NCBI RefSeq assembly: GCF_900095725.1
Contig: NZ_FMMP01000006.1
Coordinates: forward strand, 186,001 to 250,000
Source: Cellulosilyticum sp. I15G10I2
GTDB taxonomy: Bacteria; Bacillota; Clostridia; Lachnospirales; Cellulosilyticaceae
Length of the DNA: 64,000 nt
Direction of reading: 5' to 3'
Shown: piece after piece, positions 1 through 7,130 of the stretch
Layout: every line of letters begins with the position of its first letter
Numbering within the stretch: the first letter of the stretch is position 1
The notes under the pieces: model-generated
What the model was told of the DNA's origin: nothing
The model's input: only the letters and a program-made list of their open reading frames with translations
Database searches by the model: none
Translations under genes and position numbers: made by a program

Positions 1-1
1 T

Positions 2-655
2 CATACCAGAGGACTTGGGAGCAGTGCGGCTTGTATTGTTGCAGGACTGCATATTGGCAATGCACTTAGTCAAAGTTTTTTTTCAAAAGAAGAGCTTGTT
101 CAAATGGCAGCCCAGATTGAGGGGCATCCAGATAATACTACACCAGCCCTCCTAGGTGGGATGACGATTGGGGCAATGAATGCCAATGATATGAAGTATG
201 TAAAAATTAATGTTGCTGAAAACATACACTTTGCAGTGATGATACCGGACTTTATATTATCAACGGAACTTGCGAGAAGTGTTCTGCCAAAAGAGGTACC
301 CTTAGAAGACGCAGTATTTAATTCATCTAGGGCGGCACTTCTTGCAGCATCGATGATTACAGGCGATATAGATAATTTAAGTTTGGCCATGGAAGATCGC
401 CTGCATGAGCCTTATAGGGCGAAGCTTATACCTAATATGTTTGAGATAATTAATCAGGCTAAGTGCTATGGCGCTAAAGGTGCCTTTCTAAGCGGGGCTG
501 GACCTACCCTTATTGCAGTAATTAAAAATGTGGTGGCGTTTAGGAAAGAAATTGCAGAATATTTAAACTCACTAGATGATGACTGGCAGGTTCAGATGCT
601 GCAGGTTGATAATGAAGGGGCTAAAGTTTGGATTAATGAAGAACTTAAATATTAG
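2..655 (+). CDS. thrB: homoserine kinase, 3' part
   Basis: The open frame enters from the left edge, so the N-terminus (roughly 80 residues, judged from a usual family length near 300) is missing. The visible 217 residues begin with the GHMP-kinase ATP-binding motif RGLGSSAA and contain EGHPDNTTPALLGG, typical of homoserine kinase, and the C-terminal GHMP motif LSGAGPTLIA. The family phosphorylates homoserine with ATP in cytosolic threonine synthesis. No threonine gene follows; a strong terminator ends the transcript. Assignment to homoserine kinase rather than another GHMP kinase rests on the EGHPDN segment. Confidence 0.9.
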   Translation, partial: HTRGLGSSAACIVAGLHIGNALSQSFFSKEELVQMAAQIEGHPDNTTPALLGGMTIGAMNANDMKYVKINVAENIHFAVMIPDFILSTELARSVLPKEVPLEDAVFNSSRAALLAASMITGDIDNLSLAMEDRLHEPYRAKLIPNMFEIINQAKCYGAKGAFLSGAGPTLIAVIKNVVAFRKEIAEYLNSLDDDWQVQMLQVDNEGAKVWINEELKY

Positions 656-667
656 TCTTAGTCTTTC

Positions 668-712
668 AAATGTCCTAAAAGATAAGAAAATCTATCTTTT
701 AGGACATTTTTA
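668..712 (+). terminator. rho-independent terminator after thrB
   Basis: A 17-bp arm, AAATGTCCTAAAAGATA, pairs with its complement after a short loop and runs into TTTTT. It lies 12 bases after the thrB stop. Confidence 0.9.
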
Positions 713-780
713 ACTCAAAAAAGTATAAGTTTATTTATAGATGTAAATAACTCTGTAAATTAGATTTAAAATTTAATGAT

Positions 781-809
781 TTGAAGAGTTACATAAATAG
801 TAGTATAAT
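781..809 (+). promoter_or_regulatory. putative sigma-A promoter of the kinase-pair operon
   Basis: TTGAAG (781-786), a 17-base spacer and TATAAT (804-809) predict a start near 816. The transcript would then begin just before the two-hairpin element, which would fill the 5' leader. Confidence 0.6.
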
Positions 810-823
810 TTATTTAATACATA

Positions 824-930
824 GATTTCGCATTTTAAAGGTTAACTTATTCAGGAACTTGTTTGATGTGAAATCATTCTGAGAAACAACTTTAATCATA
901 TGAATAACTTAAGTTGTAAAGTTGTTTCTC
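824..930 (+). ncRNA. two-hairpin leader element, copy 1 (unassigned structured RNA or small repeat)
   Basis: Hairpin 1 pairs 824-834 (GATTTCGCATT) with 865-875 (GATGTGAAATC). A five-base linker ATTCT follows. Hairpin 2 is a perfect 14-bp stem, 881-894 with 917-930, holding a 22-base loop. TTATTCA in loop 1 (847-853) is complementary to TGAATAA in loop 2 (901-907), so a loop-loop pseudoknot is possible. A second copy at 58108-58214 keeps the stems, the linker and both loop motifs, and two wobble pairs of stem 1 become Watson-Crick pairs there. The element ends 10 bases before the Shine-Dalgarno of the next gene. I could not match it to a riboswitch class I know; a small mobile repeat is the alternative. 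Confidence 0.55.
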
Positions 931-951
931 TATAGGTATGAGGAGATTCAT

Positions 952-2541
952 ATGGTAATTAAAGAAATCATTATAAAAACCCTTAAACAAGCTTTAGAAA
1001 TGATTATCATAATAGGTATCGCAACGTTTAATTTGGATACTGTATTTAAACAATCAATATGGATTAATCTTTGTACAGCGCTTATGATCTTATCAAGTAT
1101 GTCGGGATTATTTGTAGTATTCAGCCACTTAGATAACAAACAAAATAACAAAGCCAATATGATAGGTGTAGGGTATGCAGCCATTTCTGTACTGCTTATT
1201 TTAAAATTTTATCATAATGTATTTGTGCATATGCAAATACAAGGTCTTTATGCTAACGAAAAAGCACAATTTATGATAGATTTATTGGAGATTATTTGTC
1301 TTCTTGCAGGCATTAGATACGTTAGTCATATGACAAATATTAAGAAGTATATGATGCTTAGTCTGGGGATACTTATAGGGGCTATAGCAGTAAGTTACAG
1401 AGTAGACTTTTCAGAAGTTGTTTTTATAAGCGATAACTTGAAAGATATGAGTGTTATAAGTATGAGAGTATTACTGTTTATTATAACTAGCTGCGCTATG
1501 GTTTTTTGCTATAATAATGCTGATCAGCCCCATAGTACAAATGTATATAGATTTTTACTTGTTTTAGCCTTGCAGGGGATTTATCAGGGCGTTTATATAA
1601 TCTTATATCAATGGACTGATTTAGTTTATGACTCATTTTTAGCGATACTTAAAGTAATCATTTATGTCAATGTCTTTCTCTTTGTTTATCATGATACACT
1701 GCATATTATTTGGAAGAGTAAAGATAAGGACTTAAAAGGGAAGAAAAAAAAGCTGATAGAGGATACCAAACAAAAAAACATATTAATTTTGGTATCCGAG
1801 AAGCTGCAAGAGTATGTGAAACAAATTGATGAAGCTGCTCAAAATCTTCAAGAAAAAGTTGAAACAAATTATGAGGATAAAAAACTTAAGTATGTAAAGA
1901 TGATTAAACAAAATGGCTACAGGCTTGAAAAGTTAGCTCATAATATTAAGGCCCTTAACCAGATAGAAACTGGTGTACTGTTACCGTATTTTGTTCTTGT
2001 AGATATTGCAGAACTTATACAGCAGATTATTGACTCCATAGAACCTTACGCAAGCGCTATGCATGTTCAGATTGAATTCATTCGAGAAAAACATAAAATT
2101 TATTGTTATATAGATATAGATTTTATAGAAAGAATTATGCTTAATCTGCTATCTAATGCCATTAAATACAATAAAGAAAACGGCAAAGTATATCTTTATA
2201 TTAATACTAGAAAAGATAATGTGTATCTTTGTGTTAAAGACACCGGGCTTGGCATTCCGAGTCATAAGCTGAGTACTATTTTTAACCGATTTGAAAGAGG
2301 AGACGCTCAGACAACTCGAAAAAAGGAAGGGAGCGGACTTGGACTGCCGATTGTGAAGTCGCTCGTAGAAGCCCATAAAGGAACAATTTCGGTTATAAGT
2401 AAAGTAAACTATGGCACGACGATTAGTATGCAGTTTCCAGAATATAAAGGGATGAACATAGAGTGTTCTCATTATGCAGATACTAAAAAAGAAGCATTAC
2501 AGGATAAAATTAAAGTTGAATTTTCAGATCTGAAAATATAA
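952..2541 (+). CDS. membrane histidine-kinase-like protein with intact ATPase domain but no phospho-accepting His
   Basis: The first 250 or so residues form several hydrophobic segments resembling a MASE3-type sensor region, including EIICLLAGIRY. A charged linker leads to a dimerisation-like helix pair and a C-terminal HATPase_c domain. The ATPase motifs are intact: N box NLLSNAIKY (Asn402), G1 DTGLGIP (Asp430), G2 GSGLGLPIV. Where a kinase has S-H-E-L, this protein reads SEKLQEYV, so the phosphorylated His appears replaced by Glu283. I chose ATG 952 because AGGAG at 941-945 precedes it; a TTG at 922 lies inside the leader hairpin. The neighbour at 2561 has the opposite defect, suggesting a heteromeric kinase. 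The C-terminus carries KIKVEFSDLKI, echoed in the neighbour. No response regulator is adjacent. Confidence 0.8.
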   Translation: MVIKEIIIKTLKQALEMIIIIGIATFNLDTVFKQSIWINLCTALMILSSMSGLFVVFSHLDNKQNNKANMIGVGYAAISVLLILKFYHNVFVHMQIQGLYANEKAQFMIDLLEIICLLAGIRYVSHMTNIKKYMMLSLGILIGAIAVSYRVDFSEVVFISDNLKDMSVISMRVLLFIITSCAMVFCYNNADQPHSTNVYRFLLVLALQGIYQGVYIILYQWTDLVYDSFLAILKVIIYVNVFLFVYHDTLHIIWKSKDKDLKGKKKKLIEDTKQKNILILVSEKLQEYVKQIDEAAQNLQEKVETNYEDKKLKYVKMIKQNGYRLEKLAHNIKALNQIETGVLLPYFVLVDIAELIQQIIDSIEPYASAMHVQIEFIREKHKIYCYIDIDFIERIMLNLLSNAIKYNKENGKVYLYINTRKDNVYLCVKDTGLGIPSHKLSTIFNRFERGDAQTTRKKEGSGLGLPIVKSLVEAHKGTISVISKVNYGTTISMQFPEYKGMNIECSHYADTKKEALQDKIKVEFSDLKI

Positions 2542-2560
2542 TATAATAGTGGTGAAAACT

Positions 2561-4108
2561 ATGTGGATTATGAAAGAAGTTAAAAAAGATATTGGTATAC
2601 TGGGTGCATTTGTTATAGGTGTTATTTTACTCATGTATCTTGTTATGGGACAATTAGATTTCTCTTTTTTTAAATATACAATGAATATTTTTATAGCAAT
2701 AATGAGCATAGGAGCTACTATGCTTATGAAAAATAGTGTGGGTAAAAGCACCAATAATACTTTTAAGTTTCTTGCTATAATCTATAGATATATAGCTATT
2801 TCCATTATTATTCTGATGATGATAAGAAATCATTATGGGCTTGAGGTTGACCAGTTATACATTAATTTTAGATTAGGGCTGGATATTTTTGAAATCAGTT
2901 GTTTGCTGGCAGCCTACCGTTACCTAGATAAAGAATTTAATCAGACAAAAGTATATTTTGTGAGGTTGCTGTTTTTTGCTATGATGATTTATACCTCTAT
3001 TTTCTCAAAACTACTGGATAGCTCTATGGAACAGCTTCAATTACAAATATATTTTATAGAGGGAATGGTTATAGGACTTATTTTATGGGCGTGTCACTTA
3101 AATTATCATTTAGTAGGCAAATTTGATAAGAAGATTATATGGCGCATGTATTTATTTTTAGGATTTAAGTGCAGTTATCATGTTGTTTCTATTTTTTATA
3201 TGAATGTTACTTTTCCTATCGATTATTTTATAATCATACTGCTAAGGTTTATATATACTTATTATTTAGTAGCTGCTATTTTTTATGAAAGAGTTTTATT
3301 TCCTTGGCATGAACTGGTACAGTCTATCCAAGTGACGAAGGATCAGTTAGACGATAATGAAAGAGATAGAAACAGTATTATTAATCTCTCTCATGAATTA
3401 AAAACACCTATTAATGTTATTCAAAGTGCAGCGGATATACTTAATCTGGATTTTAGCAAAGCAAATGACGAGGCCTTAATCAAGGGGGTACAGCATATTA
3501 AAAAAGTATGTTATCAGGCAACTAGGTTGATTACCCAGATTATTGATAATAATAAACTTGCAGAAGGACATCTTCAGCCAAAATATAGTGCTTATAATCT
3601 TGTAACGGTTGCTGAGAATACGGCTATGGCACTTCTAAGATATAATCCTGAGTGGCATATCCTATTTGATACTGAGGAAGAAGAAGTAAAAGTTTACATT
3701 GATGAAGAACTTATTCAACGTACTATTTTAAATATCATTGTACTTTTAATGCATTATCAAAAAAAGGAGCCAACTATTTACATCGATATAAAAATGACAA
3801 GTAATCAAGCAGAGATTAGTATAAGAAGCCCTTATACTGAGCTTCCTAAGTATTATTGCAGTGACGAGGAAAACTACTATAGCAGTCATAATATTAATGA
3901 AATGGCTTCATTTGAGTTTATTAATAAAGTGCTTAAACTGCATCAGGCAAAGCTTCGACTCCTTTATAATCAGGAGAATGAGACAGTTGTCTATATACAA
4001 CTTGAACATAAGCCATTTTTAGAAGAGAGTCAGATTCAAGTGATTGACTATGAAGAAAATATTGACATGCTGCTTGGCAGAATCAAGGTACAGTATGCCG
4101 ATTTTTAA
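2561..4108 (+). CDS. membrane histidine-kinase-like protein with His box but degenerate ATP-binding domain
   Basis: This is a paralogue of the preceding gene: a multi-spanning N-terminus with EISCLLAAYRY, then a canonical H box NLSHELKTPINVI (His278). The HATPase region is recognisable by position but its ATP-binding motifs are gone. The N box reads NIIVLLMHY without the catalytic Asn, and I see no DxGxG or GxGLG. The protein could be phosphorylated in trans by the upstream partner but is unlikely to bind ATP itself (inference). It ends RIKVQYADF, matching the partner's tail KIKVEFSDL. Start codons are weakly supported: GTG 2549 has no Shine-Dalgarno, and ATG 2561 has GGTG seven bases upstream. 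The genes lie about 20 bases apart, so co-transcription is likely. Confidence 0.75.
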   Translation: MWIMKEVKKDIGILGAFVIGVILLMYLVMGQLDFSFFKYTMNIFIAIMSIGATMLMKNSVGKSTNNTFKFLAIIYRYIAISIIILMMIRNHYGLEVDQLYINFRLGLDIFEISCLLAAYRYLDKEFNQTKVYFVRLLFFAMMIYTSIFSKLLDSSMEQLQLQIYFIEGMVIGLILWACHLNYHLVGKFDKKIIWRMYLFLGFKCSYHVVSIFYMNVTFPIDYFIIILLRFIYTYYLVAAIFYERVLFPWHELVQSIQVTKDQLDDNERDRNSIINLSHELKTPINVIQSAADILNLDFSKANDEALIKGVQHIKKVCYQATRLITQIIDNNKLAEGHLQPKYSAYNLVTVAENTAMALLRYNPEWHILFDTEEEEVKVYIDEELIQRTILNIIVLLMHYQKKEPTIYIDIKMTSNQAEISIRSPYTELPKYYCSDEENYYSSHNINEMASFEFINKVLKLHQAKLRLLYNQENETVVYIQLEHKPFLEESQIQVIDYEENIDMLLGRIKVQYADF

Positions 4109-4136
4109 TAAAAAAATAAGATACTAAGGAGAAAAA

Positions 4137-6272
4137 ATGGATATCGTAAAAATTTTACAAGACGAACTTAATATAAAAAAAAGCCAGGTAGAAAATACTA
4201 TCAAACTCATAGAGGAAGGCAATACCATTCCTTTTATAGCAAGATATAGAAAGGAACTTACAGGTGGACTGAATGATGAAGTACTGCGTAACTTTGGAGA
4301 AAGATTCACATATCTTCAAAATCTAGAAGCACGTCAAGAACAGATTATAAAAAGTATCGAAGAGCAGGGTAAGTTAACGGATGAACTTAAGCGTGCTATA
4401 GAAACCTCTGCAACTATGACTCAGCTTGAAGATCTTTATTTGCCTTACAGACCTAAAAAAAGAACAAGAGCAACCATTGCAAAAGAGAAGGGACTAGAGC
4501 CGCTGGCGATCATCATAATGCAGCAAAAAGAAAAAGATATAGAAACCATAGCGCAGACCTTCATTAATGCAGATAAAGGTGTAGAAGACATAAAAGCAGC
4601 ATTAGAGGGCGCTAAAGATATTCTGGCTGAAGAAATATCAGATAATGCGTCGTACAGAGGCTATATTAGAAAGATAACCTTTAAACAAGGAATGATTGTT
4701 TCAAAGGCAAAAGATGAGAAAGAGCAGACGGTTTACGATATGTATTATAATTTTAGTGAAAAAGTAAGTACGCTTCCAGGTCATAGAATTCTTGCTATTA
4801 ACAGAGGAGAAAATGAAAAGATACTTAGTGTAAAAATAGAAGTACCTATTGAGGAGATCGTAAATTATCTCGAAAAGCATATTATTCTTAAAGAAAGTAC
4901 AACAAGGACGCTGCTTGAAGAGACCATAGCAGACAGTTATAAAAGACTTATCGCTCCTGCTGTAGAAAGAGATATTCGTAATGAACTTACTGAGCGTGCA
5001 GAAGACGGTGCGCTGGAAGTATTTAAGAAAAATCTCTATCAATTACTGATGCAGGCCCCTATTAAGGGACATCATGTCATGGGCATAGATCCAGCTTACC
5101 GAACGGGATGTAAGATTGCTGTAGTTGATGCAACAGGTAAAAAACTAAGTAAAACAGTGGTTTATCCGACGCCGCCTCAAAATAAGGTAGAGGAAGCAAA
5201 AGCAGAACTTAAGAAGCTTATAGAAACCTATCATGTTGACCTACTGTCTATAGGGAATGGCACAGCTTCCAGAGAAACAGAAAAGTTTGCAGCTGATTTA
5301 CTTAAAGAAATAGGCCGCCCAATACATTATGTCATAGTAAATGAAGCAGGAGCTTCGGTGTATTCAGCATCAAAGCTTGCTAGTGAAGAGTTTCCAAATG
5401 ATGATGTAGGGGTTAGAAGTGCGGTTTCTATTGCAAGAAGACTTCAGGATCCGCTGGCTGAACTTGTTAAAATAGACCCTAAGGCAATAGGTGTAGGACA
5501 ATATCAGCATGATATGAATCAGAAACGGCTAGAAACCACTTTAGGCGGCGTAGTAGAAGGCGCAGTTAATGAAGTCGGTGTAGATATTAATACGGCTTCA
5601 GCTTCACTACTTCAATACGTAGCAGGTATTAAAAAAACAGTTTCACAAAATATTATTCTTTATAGAGAAGAAAATGGTAAGTTTACTAAGAGACAGGATA
5701 TTAAAAAAGTAAAAGGCTTAGGACCTAAAGTGTTTGAGCAATGTGCTGGTTTTTTAAGAATTATAGAGGGCAAAAATTTTTTAGATGCAACAGGGGTACA
5801 TCCGGAGTCTTATGATGTTGCGAATAAGCTTCTTGACGAACTTGGATACTCTAAGGAGGATCTTAAAAATAAAAACTTTAAGGATATTCGAAGTAAGGTA
5901 GGAGATGCAGAAGTATTGGCACAAAAATTAGGGACAGGAGTGCCTACACTTTTAGATATAATTGAGGAGCTTGAGAAACCAGGTAGAGATCCCCGTGAGG
6001 ATATGCCAAAGCCGATCTTGCATAGCGAAGTACTTGATATCAAGGATTTAAAAGAGGGGATGAAGCTAAAAGGTACAGTTAGAAACATTGTAGACTTTGG
6101 AGCCTTCGTAGATATAGGGGTGCATCATGATGGCTTGGTGCATATCTCTCAGATGAGCTATAAATTTATTAAGCATCCGCTGGAAGTGGTCAAAGTTGGG
6201 GACATTGTAGATGTGGTAATTCTTTCTGTAGATACTGAAAAGAATAAGGTTGCACTAAGTATGAAACTTTAA
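4137..6272 (+). CDS. tex: Tex-family S1 RNA-binding transcription accessory protein
   Basis: The 711-residue product has the usual length and order for Tex: helical N-terminus with NTIPFIARYRKELTGGL, a YqgF/RNase-H-like domain near residues 311-440 (GHHVMGIDPAYRTGCK), helix-hairpin-helix segments near 500-550 (DIKKVKGLGPKVFEQCAGF), and an S1 domain near 640-711 (GTVRNIVDFGAFVDIG). Tex proteins bind nucleic acid and influence transcription and translation. The start follows AAGGAG at a normal spacing. The gene lies 28 bases after the kinase pair and may be read from the same promoter. A hairpin about 85 bases downstream is a plausible terminator. Confidence 0.95.
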   Translation: MDIVKILQDELNIKKSQVENTIKLIEEGNTIPFIARYRKELTGGLNDEVLRNFGERFTYLQNLEARQEQIIKSIEEQGKLTDELKRAIETSATMTQLEDLYLPYRPKKRTRATIAKEKGLEPLAIIIMQQKEKDIETIAQTFINADKGVEDIKAALEGAKDILAEEISDNASYRGYIRKITFKQGMIVSKAKDEKEQTVYDMYYNFSEKVSTLPGHRILAINRGENEKILSVKIEVPIEEIVNYLEKHIILKESTTRTLLEETIADSYKRLIAPAVERDIRNELTERAEDGALEVFKKNLYQLLMQAPIKGHHVMGIDPAYRTGCKIAVVDATGKKLSKTVVYPTPPQNKVEEAKAELKKLIETYHVDLLSIGNGTASRETEKFAADLLKEIGRPIHYVIVNEAGASVYSASKLASEEFPNDDVGVRSAVSIARRLQDPLAELVKIDPKAIGVGQYQHDMNQKRLETTLGGVVEGAVNEVGVDINTASASLLQYVAGIKKTVSQNIILYREENGKFTKRQDIKKVKGLGPKVFEQCAGFLRIIEGKNFLDATGVHPESYDVANKLLDELGYSKEDLKNKNFKDIRSKVGDAEVLAQKLGTGVPTLLDIIEELEKPGRDPREDMPKPILHSEVLDIKDLKEGMKLKGTVRNIVDFGAFVDIGVHHDGLVHISQMSYKFIKHPLEVVKVGDIVDVVILSVDTEKNKVALSMKL

Positions 6273-6356
6273 TTTCAGCATATTTTTGGCTAGAAATTTT
6301 CTCAAACACCATATATGAGTTTAAAGAGAAGTTAAGTAAATAATTATAGTCACATG

Positions 6357-6390
6357 AAGCCTTAGATTAGTCACTCTAAGGCTTTGATTA
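6357..6390 (+). terminator. probable terminator after tex
   Basis: AAGCCTTAGA (6357-6366) pairs with TCTAAGGCTT (6375-6384) across an 8-base loop, followed by TGATTATTT. The T-run is weak. Between this and the feo promoter at 6509, the AT-rich sequence shows nothing else I can identify. Confidence 0.6.
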
Positions 6391-6508
6391 TTTAAAAAAG
6401 ATTTCAAGAAAACAATAAAAATACTAAAGGTAGGATATTTCAAATAATTAGCCTATGGGAAAATTCAGTTAAGTATATTAAAAATAGTAACAAATTATTT
6501 AAAATCTA

Positions 6509-6537
6509 TTGCTCTAAGAAAACACATATGATATATT
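6509..6537 (+). promoter_or_regulatory. feo operon promoter
   Basis: TTGCTC (6509-6514), exactly 17 bases, then TATATT (6532-6537). The predicted start, near 6544, lies at the edge of the Fur box. Confidence 0.6.
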
Positions 6538-6546
6538 ATAGAAGAA

Positions 6547-6561
6547 TGATAATCATTATCA
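6547..6561. promoter_or_regulatory. Fur box controlling feoA-feoB
   Basis: TGATAATCATTATCA is a perfect 7-1-7 palindrome matching the core of the Fur consensus. It sits about 10 bases after the -10 box, where Fur-Fe(II) would block transcription initiation. The next genes import ferrous iron, which supports the call. Confidence 0.85.
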
Positions 6562-6715
6562 AACGTTAAATCCAATCAATTGGGATTGAAAGTTGATAGA
6601 AATACATGTATACTGGAGCATGTGTTAAGTGATGATATGATAGAAGCTATTTAAGCATACTTACATAATAACAATATAGATATTGATAAATAATACAAAC
6701 TTTGGAGGTGTAGCT

Positions 6716-7003
6716 ATGGATAATATCATAGGAAGTAGGTCTATGACTCGAACTTTAAGTAAAACAGAGAAAGCAGTGGGTGGGCCAGTGATGAATCTAG
6801 CACAAGGAAGGCTTAATACGGAATATACTATCAAAGATATTAAGACAAATGATGAAGAACTTAAGAATTTTTTGTTTACATTAGGCTGTTATGAGGGCGA
6901 ATCAGTAACAGTGATATCTGTACTTGCTGAGAATTATGTCATTACCGTAAAGGATGCAAGATATAGCATTGATAATGATTTGGCTGAAGCTATTATTATA
7001 TAA
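6716..7003 (+). CDS. feoA: FeoA-domain protein of ferrous iron uptake
   Basis: The 95-residue protein has a 30-residue N-terminal extension followed by an SH3-like FeoA domain (residues about 30-95) with LGCYEGESVTVISV and ending YSIDNDLAEAIII. FeoA is a small cytosolic partner of the FeoB iron transporter. I chose ATG 6716 because TTTGGAGGTG lies just upstream; an in-frame ATT-type start at 6683 has no ribosome site. feoB follows after 127 bases, an unusually long gap that contains two related palindromes and a possible promoter. Confidence 0.9.
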   Translation: MDNIIGSRSMTRTLSKTEKAVGGPVMNLAQGRLNTEYTIKDIKTNDEELKNFLFTLGCYEGESVTVISVLAENYVITVKDARYSIDNDLAEAIII

Positions 7004-7021
7004 CTTTTGTTTGGTAATAAA

Positions 7022-7037
7022 GTTAACTAAGATTAAC
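7022..7037. promoter_or_regulatory. palindromic site A between feoA and feoB
   Basis: GTTAACTAAGATTAAC is an inverted repeat of the form GTTAr-N6-yTAAC. It matches site B at 7084 in 11 of 16 positions, and every difference is a transition. The shape resembles DtxR/MntR-type operators; this is inference. Confidence 0.4.
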
Positions 7038-7038
7038 A

Positions 7039-7069
7039 TTTACATATGATTTTACAAACTGCATAAAAT
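7039..7069 (+). promoter_or_regulatory. possible internal promoter for feoB
   Basis: TTTACA (7039-7044) and TAAAAT (7064-7069) are separated by 19 bases. The pair lies between palindromes A and B, as a regulated promoter would. The spacing is long, so confidence is low. Confidence 0.3.
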
Positions 7070-7083
7070 TTTACTGCCAAAAA

Positions 7084-7099
7084 GTTAGCTGGGGCTAAC
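7084..7099. promoter_or_regulatory. palindromic site B upstream of feoB
   Basis: GTTAGCTGGGGCTAAC lies 62 bases after site A with the same 5-6-5 symmetry. It precedes the feoB Shine-Dalgarno by about 15 bases. It has no T-run, so a terminator is unlikely; an operator or an RNA hairpin are the alternatives. Confidence 0.4.
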
Positions 7100-7130
7100 A
7101 AAATTAAAGGAATTAAGGAGGCAAGTATTG

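Noticed and set aside
922-951. Longer N-terminus of the first kinase gene starting at TTG 922
   Set aside because: The TTG lies inside the 3' arm of hairpin 2 and has no ribosome site; ATG 952 has AGGAG at the right distance.
7084-7099. Terminator between feoA and feoB
   Set aside because: The hairpin is short and no T-run follows; an operator is the better reading.
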